Shown here in pieces: positions 42,574 to 54,600 of a DNA stretch of 64,000 nucleotides. A model generated the notes under the pieces. It had not been told where the DNA came from and did no database searches. It worked only from the letters and a program-made list of their open reading frames with translations. Origin of the DNA: Usnea hakonensis (Eukaryota; Ascomycota; Lecanoromycetes; Lecanorales; Parmeliaceae); NCBI GenBank assembly GCA_013423325.1, contig BLJB01000043.1:350156-414155 (forward strand), given 5' to 3'. Every line of letters begins with the position of its first letter. Within the stretch, counting starts at the first letter, position 1. Both the position numbers and the translations under genes were made by a program.

Positions 42574-44868
42574 CTTCGAAGCACCACTTCCTCAAGATCA
42601 GATAATGAGATTGCGAAATCTCAGGTCTCAGAGGGGAAGTGAGTCATGGGGGGTAATCGGTGCAACAGCTCGGATATTGTTAACCGGACAGAGATACAAT
42701 TAGTAGTGAACGTCTTTGAAGTACAAGAATTCCAAAAGTGGTAGAAAGGCGTTGGTATAGCCGTTAGATATGGTATACTACTTTTATAATTTTTCAACTA
42801 ATGGTCGGTGGATCTTTACCTTTCGCACGCTCGCAGGCTCGGCATCTGGCGGCATCTGGCGACATACAAGATTTACCGACCACGGCAAGGCGGCTGCGCT
42901 AGCTTTCAACCAGGTAAAGCGCTATCTGACGCAATAAAGTACTTAAGTACGTCTGAATTGTACTGCCAAGGAGAATTGTTTGTTTTTTCCCCGATCCGCG
43001 GCTACTACAGTGGAATTACTGGAATACTGCAAGCTTGAACAATCATGTTCCCTGCTTGAATCTAGGTCATCAACGACCTTCTCGTTGGAAATGTCACCTA
43101 TCTCAATTGAGAAAGATGTGAATGGTAATCCGAACAAACATTGACGATTTGTAAAGCCTGTTCAAGAGGAAATGACTCTCCTCGCCTACCTTCGTACACA
43201 TACGTTGAATAGCGAATGACGGTATTAGGGGATCACGCCAAGGCGAAGAAGGAGCGCCCCATCGGCTGCTTATGCCTTCAGACCTAGACAGCACACGGCA
43301 AGCAAATCGGGCACGGCCTTAAAAGCCACAGACACGGCAAGTACGATCTGGCACGACAAACCCTCCAAGATTCGAGTTTATTGCAACATACGGAGTATGC
43401 GTCTCGTAATTCGACAATTCCATCCATACCTCGGAAACTTCGTTAGGTGAGAACAACTCGAGGAAGACTTTGACTTGTCCAACCAGAGTACGCTGCGATT
43501 TGTATAAGACCCGAAAGTGGAATACGTAGTTGACGCATGGAATTAGACTTCGTGCTAGTCGAGATAAGGCCTTAGATATGCTTAGGTAGGTATGACAGGA
43601 ATGTGACGTCTGGCTTGTATAAGCGCAGCGAATAGTCGGGCGACGGCTCGAACGATGGTATGAGATGAGAACAGGTGGCATTCCAGACATTAACCCATCG
43701 CTGCGTATTGCAGCGATATGTTCCTGCAGATACTGGTGGTTTTTTACATATCAAAACTAAATAGATGAATCTATACGGAGTATGCGTAGCAGAGATTAGC
43801 ATAGCAGGATCCGCTTCATACCCTTACCATAAACAATGAAGCAACGGCTAGCATAGCATACAGCTTCGCAAGGAACGTACTCATGCGTAATATTATGTCT
43901 TCCACAAGAATTGAATTTCACGATCCGCGTTCCAAGGACCTCATCCCATGGTCATTAGGTAATACGAGAACACAGTCGTATGGGTAGCCAGGATCTATGA
44001 AGGCTATTTTTTACAGGAAGGATACGTATAAAGTTCAAGTCATGCCTTACGACTCATAGAGTAGGGCCGCTTGAGCGTGGCGGGATTTTGTGAACATGCT
44101 ATGGAGCAAGAACAAAGTCTCTTTGCATGGTTTCGCCTTAAAGACCTGCGCTTTCATTTGACTAGGGCGACACGGTGCATATGATCAGAGGATATGTGGG
44201 AATATTTGAGAAGTACGGACGAGGGGGACGAGCGAGGCTGCGAGGGGAGGGAGGTCCTCTCAGTCTGTACCACTGCCTTCGGAAGAGTTGGGACTTGTTC
44301 CACGACATTCAGTGCACATTTCTATACAATACATAATTATTTCAGCTAATTTTTCCGTTGGTCGATTAAATACCTTACCTTACTGACTGGTGAGCTAATT
44401 TAAGGCTTATGTAATCGTGATCTGCACCTTGAACCGTATCGGCGCCGGCGTTATCCGGGTTGGCTTAACACAGGGATACTTGCATGAGCTACACATCACT
44501 CTCTCCTTAAAGGGACAGAGTAGTGAGATAGATCATTTTGAAATCCAGTGAAAGAAACAGCAGATCAAATATATTTTGATAGCAGTCACAATACACATTA
44601 GCCCCTTGGTAGCACTGACGAACTCCTGCCGCCAATGCCTACTCATCTGTCATTTGCGTTTGGGGTTGGAAATCTTTTCAACTTCAAATTCGATTACCGC
44701 CCTCGAGAGTCGTCTCCCGCTAGATACGATCCAAGATCTGCCATGACTGATTATGATATAGCGAGAGTAGGTGAATCCGTCTGACAAGACTTGGGAGCTC
44801 TCCACTAATGAACTAGAAGAGGTAGGACTTCCATAGCCGCATCTCCCTCAGGCGAGCGTCCTTGAGAC
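42574..44868. other. Gene-poor 2.3 kb spacer
   Basis: Only unsupported short frames. Two copies of the 14-mer TACGGAGTATGCGT lie at 43389-43402 and 43775-43788, and a cttaggtaggtat motif lies at 43581-43593. A tandem ggcatctggc duplication lies near 42841-42862. The composition of small scattered motifs suggests old mobile or accessory DNA, but no element was recognised. Confidence 0.5.
43389..43788. repeat. Paired 14-base direct repeats TACGGAGTATGCGT
   Basis: Identical copies at 43389-43402 and 43775-43788, same orientation, 386 bases apart. A related double core, TACGGAGTACGGAGTA, lies at 25135-25150. They may be termini of a small degenerate element or a genome-wide short motif; sequence alone does not decide. 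Confidence 0.6.
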
Positions 44869-45994
44869 ATGTTCCGGAAATCTGATACTCCCACGCATTC
44901 ATGGCTCCAAGTCCCGTCTACAGGGTCATTGCTAACTGGAAAAATTCACTAGCGGGGTCAAGATAGATTCTACTGAAGATCCAATCGTGCCACAGGATCA
45001 AAGTCAATGTCCGCTGTTCTCTGCAGTACCCGTCGAGATCAGACATATGATATTTCATCATATTCTGACAACCCCAGAGCCGATAGAGAAACCGCACAAG
45101 CATTTAGGCAGCAAAGAGACAGCGTTACTCGATAATTACAAACCAATCCCCCAGGTTGATTCTGCAATTCTCAGGACATGTCGTTTGATCTATTCGGAAG
45201 CTTTGCCCATTCTCTACGGCCAGAATACGTTCGAATTCTCCTCGGCGAATGCAATCCGCTCCTTTCAGAGCAGAAGCCTCATTGGCTATCCTTTAGGTAG
45301 GGCATCTAAATCCGGTGGTACTACGTACTTCCGCATATAGTCAGACCTGCTAAGGCGACCAAGTAGCATTCAATCTTAAATTGGCCCCTATGGGACGACT
45401 AACCTTGCTCCGCTCTGTCATCATCAATCTGAACGCGGAGTATCGGTGGACTTCCCCGATTGGGATAAACGGAGGACGTGGCACCCCGAATAGGGATCAT
45501 ATCTGGCGTGATTGGTATATACTATTTCGGAAATTGTCTCCCCTGTTAGGCCACTTTGTGAGCTGCAAATGCGTTCTCGTTATAAAAGACTCCTGACATC
45601 CCATGACTTCTATGTGTCTAAACCTTTGCTTTGGGAAAGGATCGCTAACTGGGAAACTTTCACAGGTCTACAACATTGTTCAGCGAGAGCGATGACCTGT
45701 GTCCATGGGGTGGCCGAAACGGACTGGGCTTCCCTGCGTTGGAAAAGTTGACGCTTGATTTCTCGGAGTGGCAGCTGACCGACAGCGAGGGTCTATTAGT
45801 ATTTCAACTCTGGTCGTCCTTTGCATATAGCATTTTGCTGACCCGATCCTCAGGTGAAACCGTTCCTTAAGAAACTTGGAGAGTCAGGAGGCTTGAACGA
45901 ATTAGTGCTAAAAGGAGTGAAGCATCAGCCCACCATTGATCAATTTCGGGCCGGGCTTGTGAAAGAAGGAGGAACGTTCCAAGTAAAGAATTGA
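44869..45994 (+). CDS. DUF7730/2EXR-like fungal protein, F-box-like architecture
   Basis: Protein of unknown function. It has the family pattern CPLFSAVPVEIRHMIFHHIL at the N-terminus, then ILRTCRLIYSEALPILYGQNTFEFSS. The middle strand region LRSVIINLNAEYRW is followed by FPALEKLTLDFSEWQLTDSEGLL and a C-terminal LNELVLKGVKHQPTIDQFRAGL. Later exons are about 45367-45544, 45666-45798 and 45854-45994; introns at 45297-45366, 45545-45665 and 45799-45853 restore the frame. The 121-base second intron uses gttagg as donor and is the least certain. The 5' end is also uncertain: the ATG at 44869 connects only if a 37-base intron with a gtctac donor is spliced, otherwise no Met precedes the conserved part. 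It may be a slightly decayed gene. A fragment of the same broad family lies at 3366-3644. Confidence 0.6.
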
Positions 45995-46202
45995 CGACCT
46001 GTGAGCAGCGACTGCAAAGCTACTGAGCGTAGGTTATGACAGAAATTGAGCCCATGCCCAGGATACCTGTTTTGCATAAGATTGTGGTGGTGCATTTATG
46101 GGTACGACCATATATCAAATCCGATGAGTTGCTTGGTATCCATGCTTGCAAGTCCATATGATTCATTAACACCGTCGCTGTACCGGACAGATCCAAAGCA
46201 GT

Positions 46203-46719
46203 TCACCGTACCACTGTAACCCCTATTGCCTTCGCCTGCGCGATAACGCTTTTGCACAGGCCATCCAACGGTAGACCACTCAACCTCAGTTCGCTCTGTT
46301 TTATTTTCGCAATATCGTAGATATGCTTTAGCGAAACCTCGCCAACACTCTCCTTGCCCGGCAACATGGCCCCCCTCACTTTTCCTTTTCTTTCCTTCAC
46401 ATTCGCTGCCTGAAGCAATAAGTAAGATGTGTTAGGTGTGCGTAATTCGAAGTGAAATGAGCGATCAGGGCGGACAGTAACTCGAGCAGGAATAGGTATG
46501 CCGGGTGTCATGTGAGCAGTCCGAGCGTTGAATTCCTGAATGTGTATAAACAAAATATCCTCGCGACGAGGGCAGAGAAAGAGGAAATACTTTACAGAAG
46601 TCGATCGACTTGACCCCTTTGCTACCTAAAGCGGGACCAACAGGAGGGCTAGGCGAGGCTTGGCCAGCACCGACGATGAGTTTGACCATTTGGTCTTTGG
46701 CAATCGCTTTTCGTGCCAT
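46203..46719 (-). CDS. Mitochondrial ribosomal protein uL11m
   Basis: Large-subunit protein of the mitochondrial ribosome, 153 residues, from exons 46591-46719 and 46203-46535 (55-base phase-0 intron). [45 protein letters not shown] is the bacterial-type L11 N-terminal domain (given here as a family pattern spanning residues 11-55). The C-terminal rRNA-binding domain follows, with GEVSLKHIYDIAKIKQSE and LCKSVIAQAKAIGVTV. L11 stabilises the GTPase-associated rRNA region and contacts translation factors. The bacterial-type sequence separates it from cytosolic uL11. Divergent from the Svf1-like gene with 188 bases between the starts. Confidence 0.93.
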
Positions 46720-46907
46720 TGGCGAGATACTTATGGGAAGGTGATGCGGGTGACAGCGATAAGTTTTGTGGCTGAGAGTCTCAGCACAGCGCGCGCTGCA
46801 CTCTTAGCGGGCCGTTCCGGATCTGCATGACGCTTCGAGGTCTGCCGCCTGCGTCATCAGCGTGTTTCTGAAATCAGTTCTTATCATTACAATCAACATC
46901 GCTAGTC

Positions 46908-48264
46908 ATGAATTGGATAAAGCAGCAGTGAGTGAAATTGCCTTACATTTCCTTGTTTCGCTCTCTGTTGACAGAGCAGGGTAGCAAATGTCGCTGGAAC
47001 TCAAGAGCCAATCTATGGACCCTCAGCCATCCAATCCGTCGCCAAGCAGGCAGAACAAGTGCCCTACACCGAGGTGCAGAAGGAAGACTTAAAATGGGCT
47101 GCGATGACTTCGACGTGCGCAGAGACACAGACCTTCTACATGATGGCGGATAGTGGGCATATTGGAATGGCTCAAGTCATCTACAGCAATGTCGCGTGAG
47201 ACAGCGCTACCTCAACCCTATGCCGAGAAGCAGGCTAATACCCTCGTGTTAGTGGTATACACACCACATGCCAATGGAATACAAAAATATTTTATCCAGA
47301 TGGCACAACCCCTAACCTCTGGTCCTCCGATGCCCTCAAGAACTTCAATTTCGACCCCGAGAAGCTGTCTTGCTGGGCCGATGATTGCGCCATTACTCTC
47401 AGCGAGGATGGAACCTCATATACTGTCAAGTCTGCCACGAATGACGCTAGCATCGTGAACTTGACAATCACACGGACGTCGCCTGGATTCCATGTTGGAA
47501 AGAATGGCAAAAGCTATTTCGGCACAGATCCAGGGCATCCATGGGGTTCTATGAGGCACGGATTCTGGCCTCGATGTCGGGCGACAGGCAGTATTATTAC
47601 CGATGCCGGAGAGGTGAACTTCAAAGGAAAGGCTTTCTTCGTACACGCTCTTCAAGGAATGAAGCCTCATCACGCGGGTAAGCAGGCGATTGCGTTATCC
47701 GCACATCTTCATATCGCTGATGCGTTGGTAGCTGCTAAGTGGAATTTTGTTAACTTCCAGTCGCCAAGTTACTCCGCTGTAATGATGGAATACACGACTC
47801 CACCGTCCTATGGCTCTACCATTGTAAATGTTGGTGGAATAGCAACAGACGGCGAGATCATTTGTGCAAGTTCCCAAGGCAATACTGTCAAGCATACCAA
47901 AGTCACATCAGATCGCGACAATGAGTGGCCAGAGCCAGAAGCTGTCAAATACGTCTGGAGTGGGATCACAAAGGACAAGAAAGCAGTTTCCGCCACGCTA
48001 GCAGGGAGTTTGGGCAAGAGGCTTGATAAGGTAGATGTGCTGGCGAAAATTCCTGGCTTCATCAAAACTATTGTTGGGGGAGTTGTGGGGACGAAGCCTT
48101 ACATCTACCAAGTACGCTTTCTCTGTGGTTTTAAGGTCGACTTTCGCTAACAATGCCCCGCGTAGTATGCACCGCAGCAAAAGTTATCCATTACAGTCAA
48201 TATTGATGGAGTTGAAACCACCGAGGAAGGGGATATGTTTGCGGAAGCGACTTTCATTTCATGA
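46908..48264 (+). CDS. Survival factor 1 (Svf1)-like protein
   Basis: Lipocalin-fold protein of 379 residues. The exons are 46908-46927, 46980-47195, 47253-47677, 47732-48111 and 48166-48264, with introns of 52-57 bases that all restore the frame. The start reads MNWIKQQVANVAGTQEPIYGPSAI, where the amphipathic N-terminal helix is the membrane-binding element of the family (only the first 20 residues or so are conserved in that role). Following segments include TFYMMADSGHIGMAQVIYSN, TKIFYPDGTTPNLWSS and GMKPHHAAAKWNFVNFQSP across the third intron, typical of Svf1. In yeast Svf1 carries ceramides from ER to Golgi and protects against oxidative and cold stress; the role here is by homology. The first exon encodes only seven residues and was recovered from the splice pattern. 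Confidence 0.92.
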
Positions 48265-48662
48265 CGCGTATGCCTGTGACTGTCCATTTGCTTGCTCTTC
48301 CTGCTGTCACGCCTATTACCAACTTGTATTATTGGCCGCTCAATACCTAGGATACAATTAATTCATCCGTTCTATCATCCTGTAAGGTCCAAAATTGTAA
48401 TGTATTTATTACTCGTTCCCTCGGATGGTCTGTTTGGTACTCTACTTTACGTGTTGCGAAGATCGACGGCAGTTTTAACCGAGGCTAAGAACGAGCGCGT
48501 CTGTCCCCCCCGTAAATTGAGGGTTCAATATTGACAGTCGTGACAGGCAGCAAATGAGTTTGTGCTCACCACCGTCCAAACACCGACGTACAACATCTCG
48601 AATTTTTTTTGCCGTACCACACACATATATGAAGAACCACAGATAGCCCATGCCCTTCCGTC
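48265..48662. other. Intergenic, presumed dynein promoter
   Basis: About 400 bases between the end of the Svf1-like gene and the dynein start codon. A C-tract lies near 48504-48511. No specific sites identified. Confidence 0.45.
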
Positions 48663-51600
48663 ATGGAGGTAGTCTCTCCGGGCCAAGGGCCCAATGGCCA
48701 CCCCTCTTCCTCTCCTGGATCAGCCATCATCAATCCAAACTTTGTTGTACGATATCTTGTGGACCTTCTTGAGATAATACTAGGGGCCTCGACGCAAGAT
48801 TTAGAAAGCAAAGGGAGCATACTTTCAGAAACCAAAAAGAGCGAAACAGTGCAGCGGTGCACACGCTTTGCTTCCGAATCCCAAGTCGCTCTCTACGTTC
48901 AAAAGGATGTTAGCTTTCCAGATGTACCTAACGGTATCGCCAACGGCCATATTCCATCTGGTATGCCATACCCCAATAGACCTTGTGAAGTAAATATTAA
49001 GTCTCTTGATTAGACCATGCAGCCCGCTACGTTTACTCTCTGTCTTCAGAAATTTCTGTCTCCCCCAGCACAGTCGCTTCGGTGGCCCTCATCAAACGTC
49101 CCCAACCTATAGATCCACGGATACCCCTACCCACACAAATACAGGTCATCAATTTGCCAGGTATAGCTACCTTGGAAGAAAGCAATGCAAGCCAAGGTAA
49201 TCCGGTATCACCATACGAGATCCTCCATTCAATGGTGCACTTAGCCATAGCACCATACTTCAATGCCTATACCCGAGGTCAAAAGTCATTGGCGGGCAGC
49301 AACGAACGCTCTGATACAGACGTGAAGACCGGGGTGCCGGGCACAAAGAAGAAGCTGGCAGAACTTGAGCTCAGCTTTCTGCACCTACAACAAAATGTTG
49401 AAGTTCCTGAACTGATCCTGTCATTTCCCGAGGTTGTTCAGGAGGCTCTCAATACAGCAGCTGCGAGGAACGCCAGACCATCAATAGACTTGATACACCC
49501 AAAACTTCTATCAGACACTCGAGTTTTGAACGACCTTCAAAATACAGTCAATAATTGGATCAAGTCAATACAGGCAGTCACAAAAATGTTCCGAGATCCG
49601 GAAGGTGGCTCAGCAACTCAGGAAATCAATTATTGGCTCTCTCTCGAATCTGCCTTGAAGAGCATCGATTCGCAGACAAGGAACGATGGGGTCCAACTGA
49701 CGCTAGACATCCTACAACATGCAAAACGCTATCAGGTCAAGGTCAGCTTCTACGCAGATACTGGACTCAAAGAGGCCTTGGACACCGTTCAGAAATACAA
49801 TCAATTGATGCGAGAGTTTCCCATGGACGATCTTCTGGCCTCGACCACTTTGCAGAAAGTGCAGGATTCCTTAGACACCATTTTCGGCCATCTGAATAGG
49901 AAACTCCGATTCACGACATACCCTATCGCACGTGCCCTACCCCTCGTCCACGCCATATCCGGAGATCTTGATACTCAGATCCACTCGCTTCTCCATGGTC
50001 GTACCCTCATGCACCTTGAGTTCAGGGATTTCGAAACCGTGATGGATGTTGCAGAGAACATATGGAACACATGGGATGAACATGCCAAAGACTTCACAAA
50101 TGTTGCTCGAGAGCTCATGAGAAAGAGGGCTGAAAAATTCATGCCAATCAAAGTAATTGGCCGCCACTTGAAAACGCAGGATCGTATGAATTATATCAAG
50201 ACTTTCCGCGTAAATCACGAGCAACTGCAACGGACTATTGTCACTGTTTTGGGTAACAAGGGCTCGAGCAATACTGCGGCGGACGAGATAGATGGCGACC
50301 AAGTCGTTCTTGTGGAGGAGATAGGAGATGTTGATGCGGTACAAGAAGTCGCCCAAGCATACGCAGCTCTTAAAGACGTTGACGTTCTTGATGTGTCCGA
50401 GGAAGGAACGCAGATCTGGGTACAAGCAGAGTTGACCTATAACGAGCGTACTTCACGAGTAGAAAACTCAATCATCGCTCGCCTTAGAGATCGTCTAGCG
50501 ACTGCTAAGGGAAGCGCAACAGAAATGTTTCGAGTGTTTTCGAAGTTCAATGCCCTCTTTGTTCGTCCAAAGATACGAGGAGCAATCGGTGAGTATCAGT
50601 CACAACTCATGGATAACGTCAAGCATGACATTTCCGATCTGCACGAACGCTTCAAGGAACAATATGGTCATTCCGAAGCTCATGCAATGGCTCAACTCCG
50701 GGATTTACCTCCCATAGCGGGTGCCATTATATGGGCCCGTCAAATCGAAAGGCAACTCGACGGCTACATGAAAAAGGTGGAAAACGTCCTTGGTCAAGAG
50801 TGGGCTCTGCAGTCGGAGGGTCAGAAGCTAGAAGCGGAAAGTACTATGTTTCGCAAGAAGCTTGACACCAGACCCATATTTGAGGCTTGGCTACAAGATA
50901 CCCAAAGAAGAAATATCTCAATTGGTGGTCGCCTTTTTGGGATCATTCGGAATCGTGCAATGGGCAACACGCTAGAATTGACCGTCAATTTCGATCCACA
51001 AATCATCGTATTGTTTAAAGAAGTAAGAAACTTGCTTTGGCTGAATTACCAGATCCCACACGCAGTCAGCAGCATATCCAAGGACGCGAAGAGGGTTTAT
51101 CCATACGCCGTTAGTCTTATGGAAAGCGTTCGATCTCTAGCGCAAACGAGCCGTGGTATAGACTCGATGACAGAAGTGTCTATGCTGCTAAGTGGATACC
51201 AGAAAGAAATTCAAAGCCTTGTCCTCACAGGGGTGAATCTGAAATGGGAATCTTTCGTGCATTCGTACGACCTTCATGTGAAGCACGCCCCAGTACTGGT
51301 TGGTGGCCCAGCGGCTCGCTCTTCGACTGTTAGTCGCAGCGAAAGTAAGCATGTGCAATTTGTACGTGATTTTGCTTCCGCTACTTCCTTACTACAGAAC
51401 AAAACCTCAGCTTTACGAGTCATATACGACAACGTCCAGAGTGCAGTGCACGAGCTGAAGACCTGTCCTTATGACGCACAAGCCTTTGGGGCCCATTTAG
51501 AGGTCATCCAGACAGCGGTAGATCAGCTCAACTTGGAGAATTATTCGAACTTAGCTTTCTGGGTTAGCGAGATGAACCAGACCATTGAAAGCATCCTTAC

Positions 51601-54600
51601 CGAGCGTCTTCGCAAAGCCACGCACACCTGGGTCGAGACATTCCATTCATTTAGGACTGAGGAGGCTAAAGAATATGGCGCTCGTAGACAAGCCCCAGCT
51701 GATCACGATGAAAGTCCCAAGATTCCGTTACTTCGCAAATTGGTCTTGGAGGTGTTGATGCGAAACCAAGTCGTCTACCTAGACCCTCCAATTCAGTCAA
51801 CTCGCGCCAGCTGGCTGTCCCAGCTGCATGAGTGGCTAGCTGTGGTATGCAACTTACCCATCATCATGTCTTCAAGATATGAGATGAAGGTCAGCGTTCA
51901 CGATCATAGTGCTTCGAAGTTACGCTTCACACATCTTCTGAGCAGGTGCATTGATGACTTATCCATCGTGTATCAAGTTATTGAAGATAAAATCCACGAC
52001 ATCTCTGGATATGTAGGCAAATGGCTACAATTCCAGTCTCTGTGGGATCTCGAACCAGAACATGTTTATAATGTTCTAGGAGATGACTTGGCAAAGTGGT
52101 TACAGCTTCTCCAGGAGATTCGCAAGACTCGTGAAACCTTTGATACCTCTGAATCAAACAAGAGCTTCGGTACTGTGACCATTGATTACGAGCAAGTCCA
52201 GACAAAAGTCACTGGGAGATATGATCAGTGGCAACACGAAATACGCCTCAAATTTGCAGGAAGGTTAGGGAACAGGATGCGCGAGATCTATGCAGAGATC
52301 GAGCGAGCTCGAAGAGATGTTGAGGGACAATCGTTAGAAGCATCGTCTACAGCCCAAGCCGTGTCATTTATCACGGTTGTTCAGCAATGCAGAAGAAAGG
52401 TTGAGGTCTGGGAACCCGAGATCGAGGTCTTTCGCCAAGGTCAAACACTCCTGAATCGCCAACGATACCAGTTCGCCAATGATTGGCTCTTTGTTGATCA
52501 GGTTGATCACGAATGGACCGCGTTGAATGAGATTCTTGATCGTAAAAGAAAGGTCGTGGAAGATCAGACGGATGCACTGCGCGCGAAGATTCTGGCCGAA
52601 GACAAAATTGTTAGCGAGAAAGTGAGCAACGTAATAGCTAGCTGGAATGATGAGAAGCCCATATCTGGAAATATTCCTCCGAATGAAGCGTCCGCAATGC
52701 TTCGCTCGTTCGAGACACGCCTTACAAACCTGCGATCCGAATCAGATATGGTGTTCAAGGCCAAAGAAGCGCTAAATTTACCTGGGAGCTCAGATACAGC
52801 ATTAGCTGCAATCTTAGAAGAGGTCCACGACTTCATGTCTGTATGGGCTGCTCTGTCAACTATCTGGAACAGCCTGAACGATCTCCGTGATACATTGTGG
52901 ACCAGCGTGCAACCGAGAAAATTGCGACAGTCGATAGATAACCTCATCAAGATGACTAGGGACATGCCAAGCCGTATGCGGCAATACGCTGCCTTTGAGC
53001 ACATACAATCCGTCCTTCGACAACTTCTGAAAGTCAACCCTCTGCTCTCGGACATGAAATCAGAGGCCGTCCGTGAGCGTCACTGGGTCAGAATATACAA
53101 GACCTTGAGGCCTGGCAAGAGATACTCGCAGGTGTCGATGAACCTCGGAGATGTTTGGGATCTCCAGCTTGCCACCAGCGAAGTAGTGATACGTGACATC
53201 GTCACTCAAGCGCAGGGAGAGATGGCACTTGAGGAATTTCTCAAGCAAGTCCGTGACATCTGGCAGAATTATTCTCTGGATCTAGTCAACTACCAGAACA
53301 AGTGTCGTCTGATAAGGGGCTGGGACGATTTGTTCACGAGGTGCAGCGAAAACCTCAACTCGCTGCAAGCTATGAGACATTCACCCTATTACAAAGAGTT
53401 TGAAGAAGAAGCGTCATCGTGGGAAGATAAGCTCAATCGAGTCCATGTGTTGTTTGACGTGTGGATCGATGTCCAAAGGCAGTGGGTCTATCTGGAAGGA
53501 GTTTTCACCGGAAACGCGGACATTAAGCACCTACTTCCTGTTGAGTCTTCGCGCTTCCAGAACATCAACTCAGAGTTTTTTTCCGTGCTCAAAAAGGTCT
53601 ACAAGTCTCCGTTTGTATTGGACGTTCTCAACATCTCTGGTGTGCAAAAGTCACTGGAGCGACTAGCCGAGCTCCTGAATAAGATCCAGAAAGCCTTGGG
53701 CGAATATCTCGAGCGCGAACGCATTTCATTCCCTCGATTTTACTTCGTTGGAGACGAAGATTTGCTGGAAATCATTGGCAACAGTAATGACACTGTGAGA
53801 ATCTCAAAGCATTTCAGAAAAATGTTTGCAGGTCTGTCTGGTATCGTAATAAACGAAGAGTCTACCATCACCAGCTTTGTATCAAAAGAAGGCGAGCAAG
53901 TGCAGCTTAGGAGACCCATCTCACTGATAAAGACTCCCAAAATCAATGACTGGCTCGCAGCGCTAGAAAGCAATATGAAAATGTCCCTAGCCGAGCTTCT
54001 TGGAGAAGCTGTGCAGTCCTTCGAAGCATTACTGGCCTATTCTGAGGTTGACGCGTCCCTTTTCAACGATTACCTCGCTCATTTTCCCGCTCAAATTGTG
54101 GTGCTAGCGACGCAGGTCGTCTGGACTAATTCAATCGATGCTGCCCTAGCTTCTGGCGGCGGTGGTCTAAAGTCTTTGCACGAGATGTCCATCAAGCTTC
54201 TTGATCTTCTAGCATCGACCGTTCTCGGAGATCTCGAACTTCTGATGAGAAAGAAATGCGAGCACTTGATCACCGAATTTGTCCATCAGCGGGACATCAT
54301 TGCAAAATTGATACGCATGAAAGCCTCGAGTACAACGCATTATCTATGGCTTCTACAAATGCGCTACGTTTACAGGCCTGAGAGCGACCTCACGGATCGT
54401 CTGCGCATCAAGATGGCCAACGCCAATCTCGTATATGGCTTTGAGTACCTAGGAGTGCCTGAACGACTTGTGCGCACTCCTTTGACTGATCGCTGTTTCC
54501 TAACCTGCACACAGGCTATGGCGCAGCGCTTAGGAGGATCTCCATATGGCCCTGCGGGTACTGGCAAGACAGAGTCGGTCAAAGCTCTTGGTATCCAACT

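Noticed and set aside
43319..43802. Minus-strand frames of 76-123 codons
   Set aside because: Overlapping, motif-free and inside a repeat-like gene-poor stretch.
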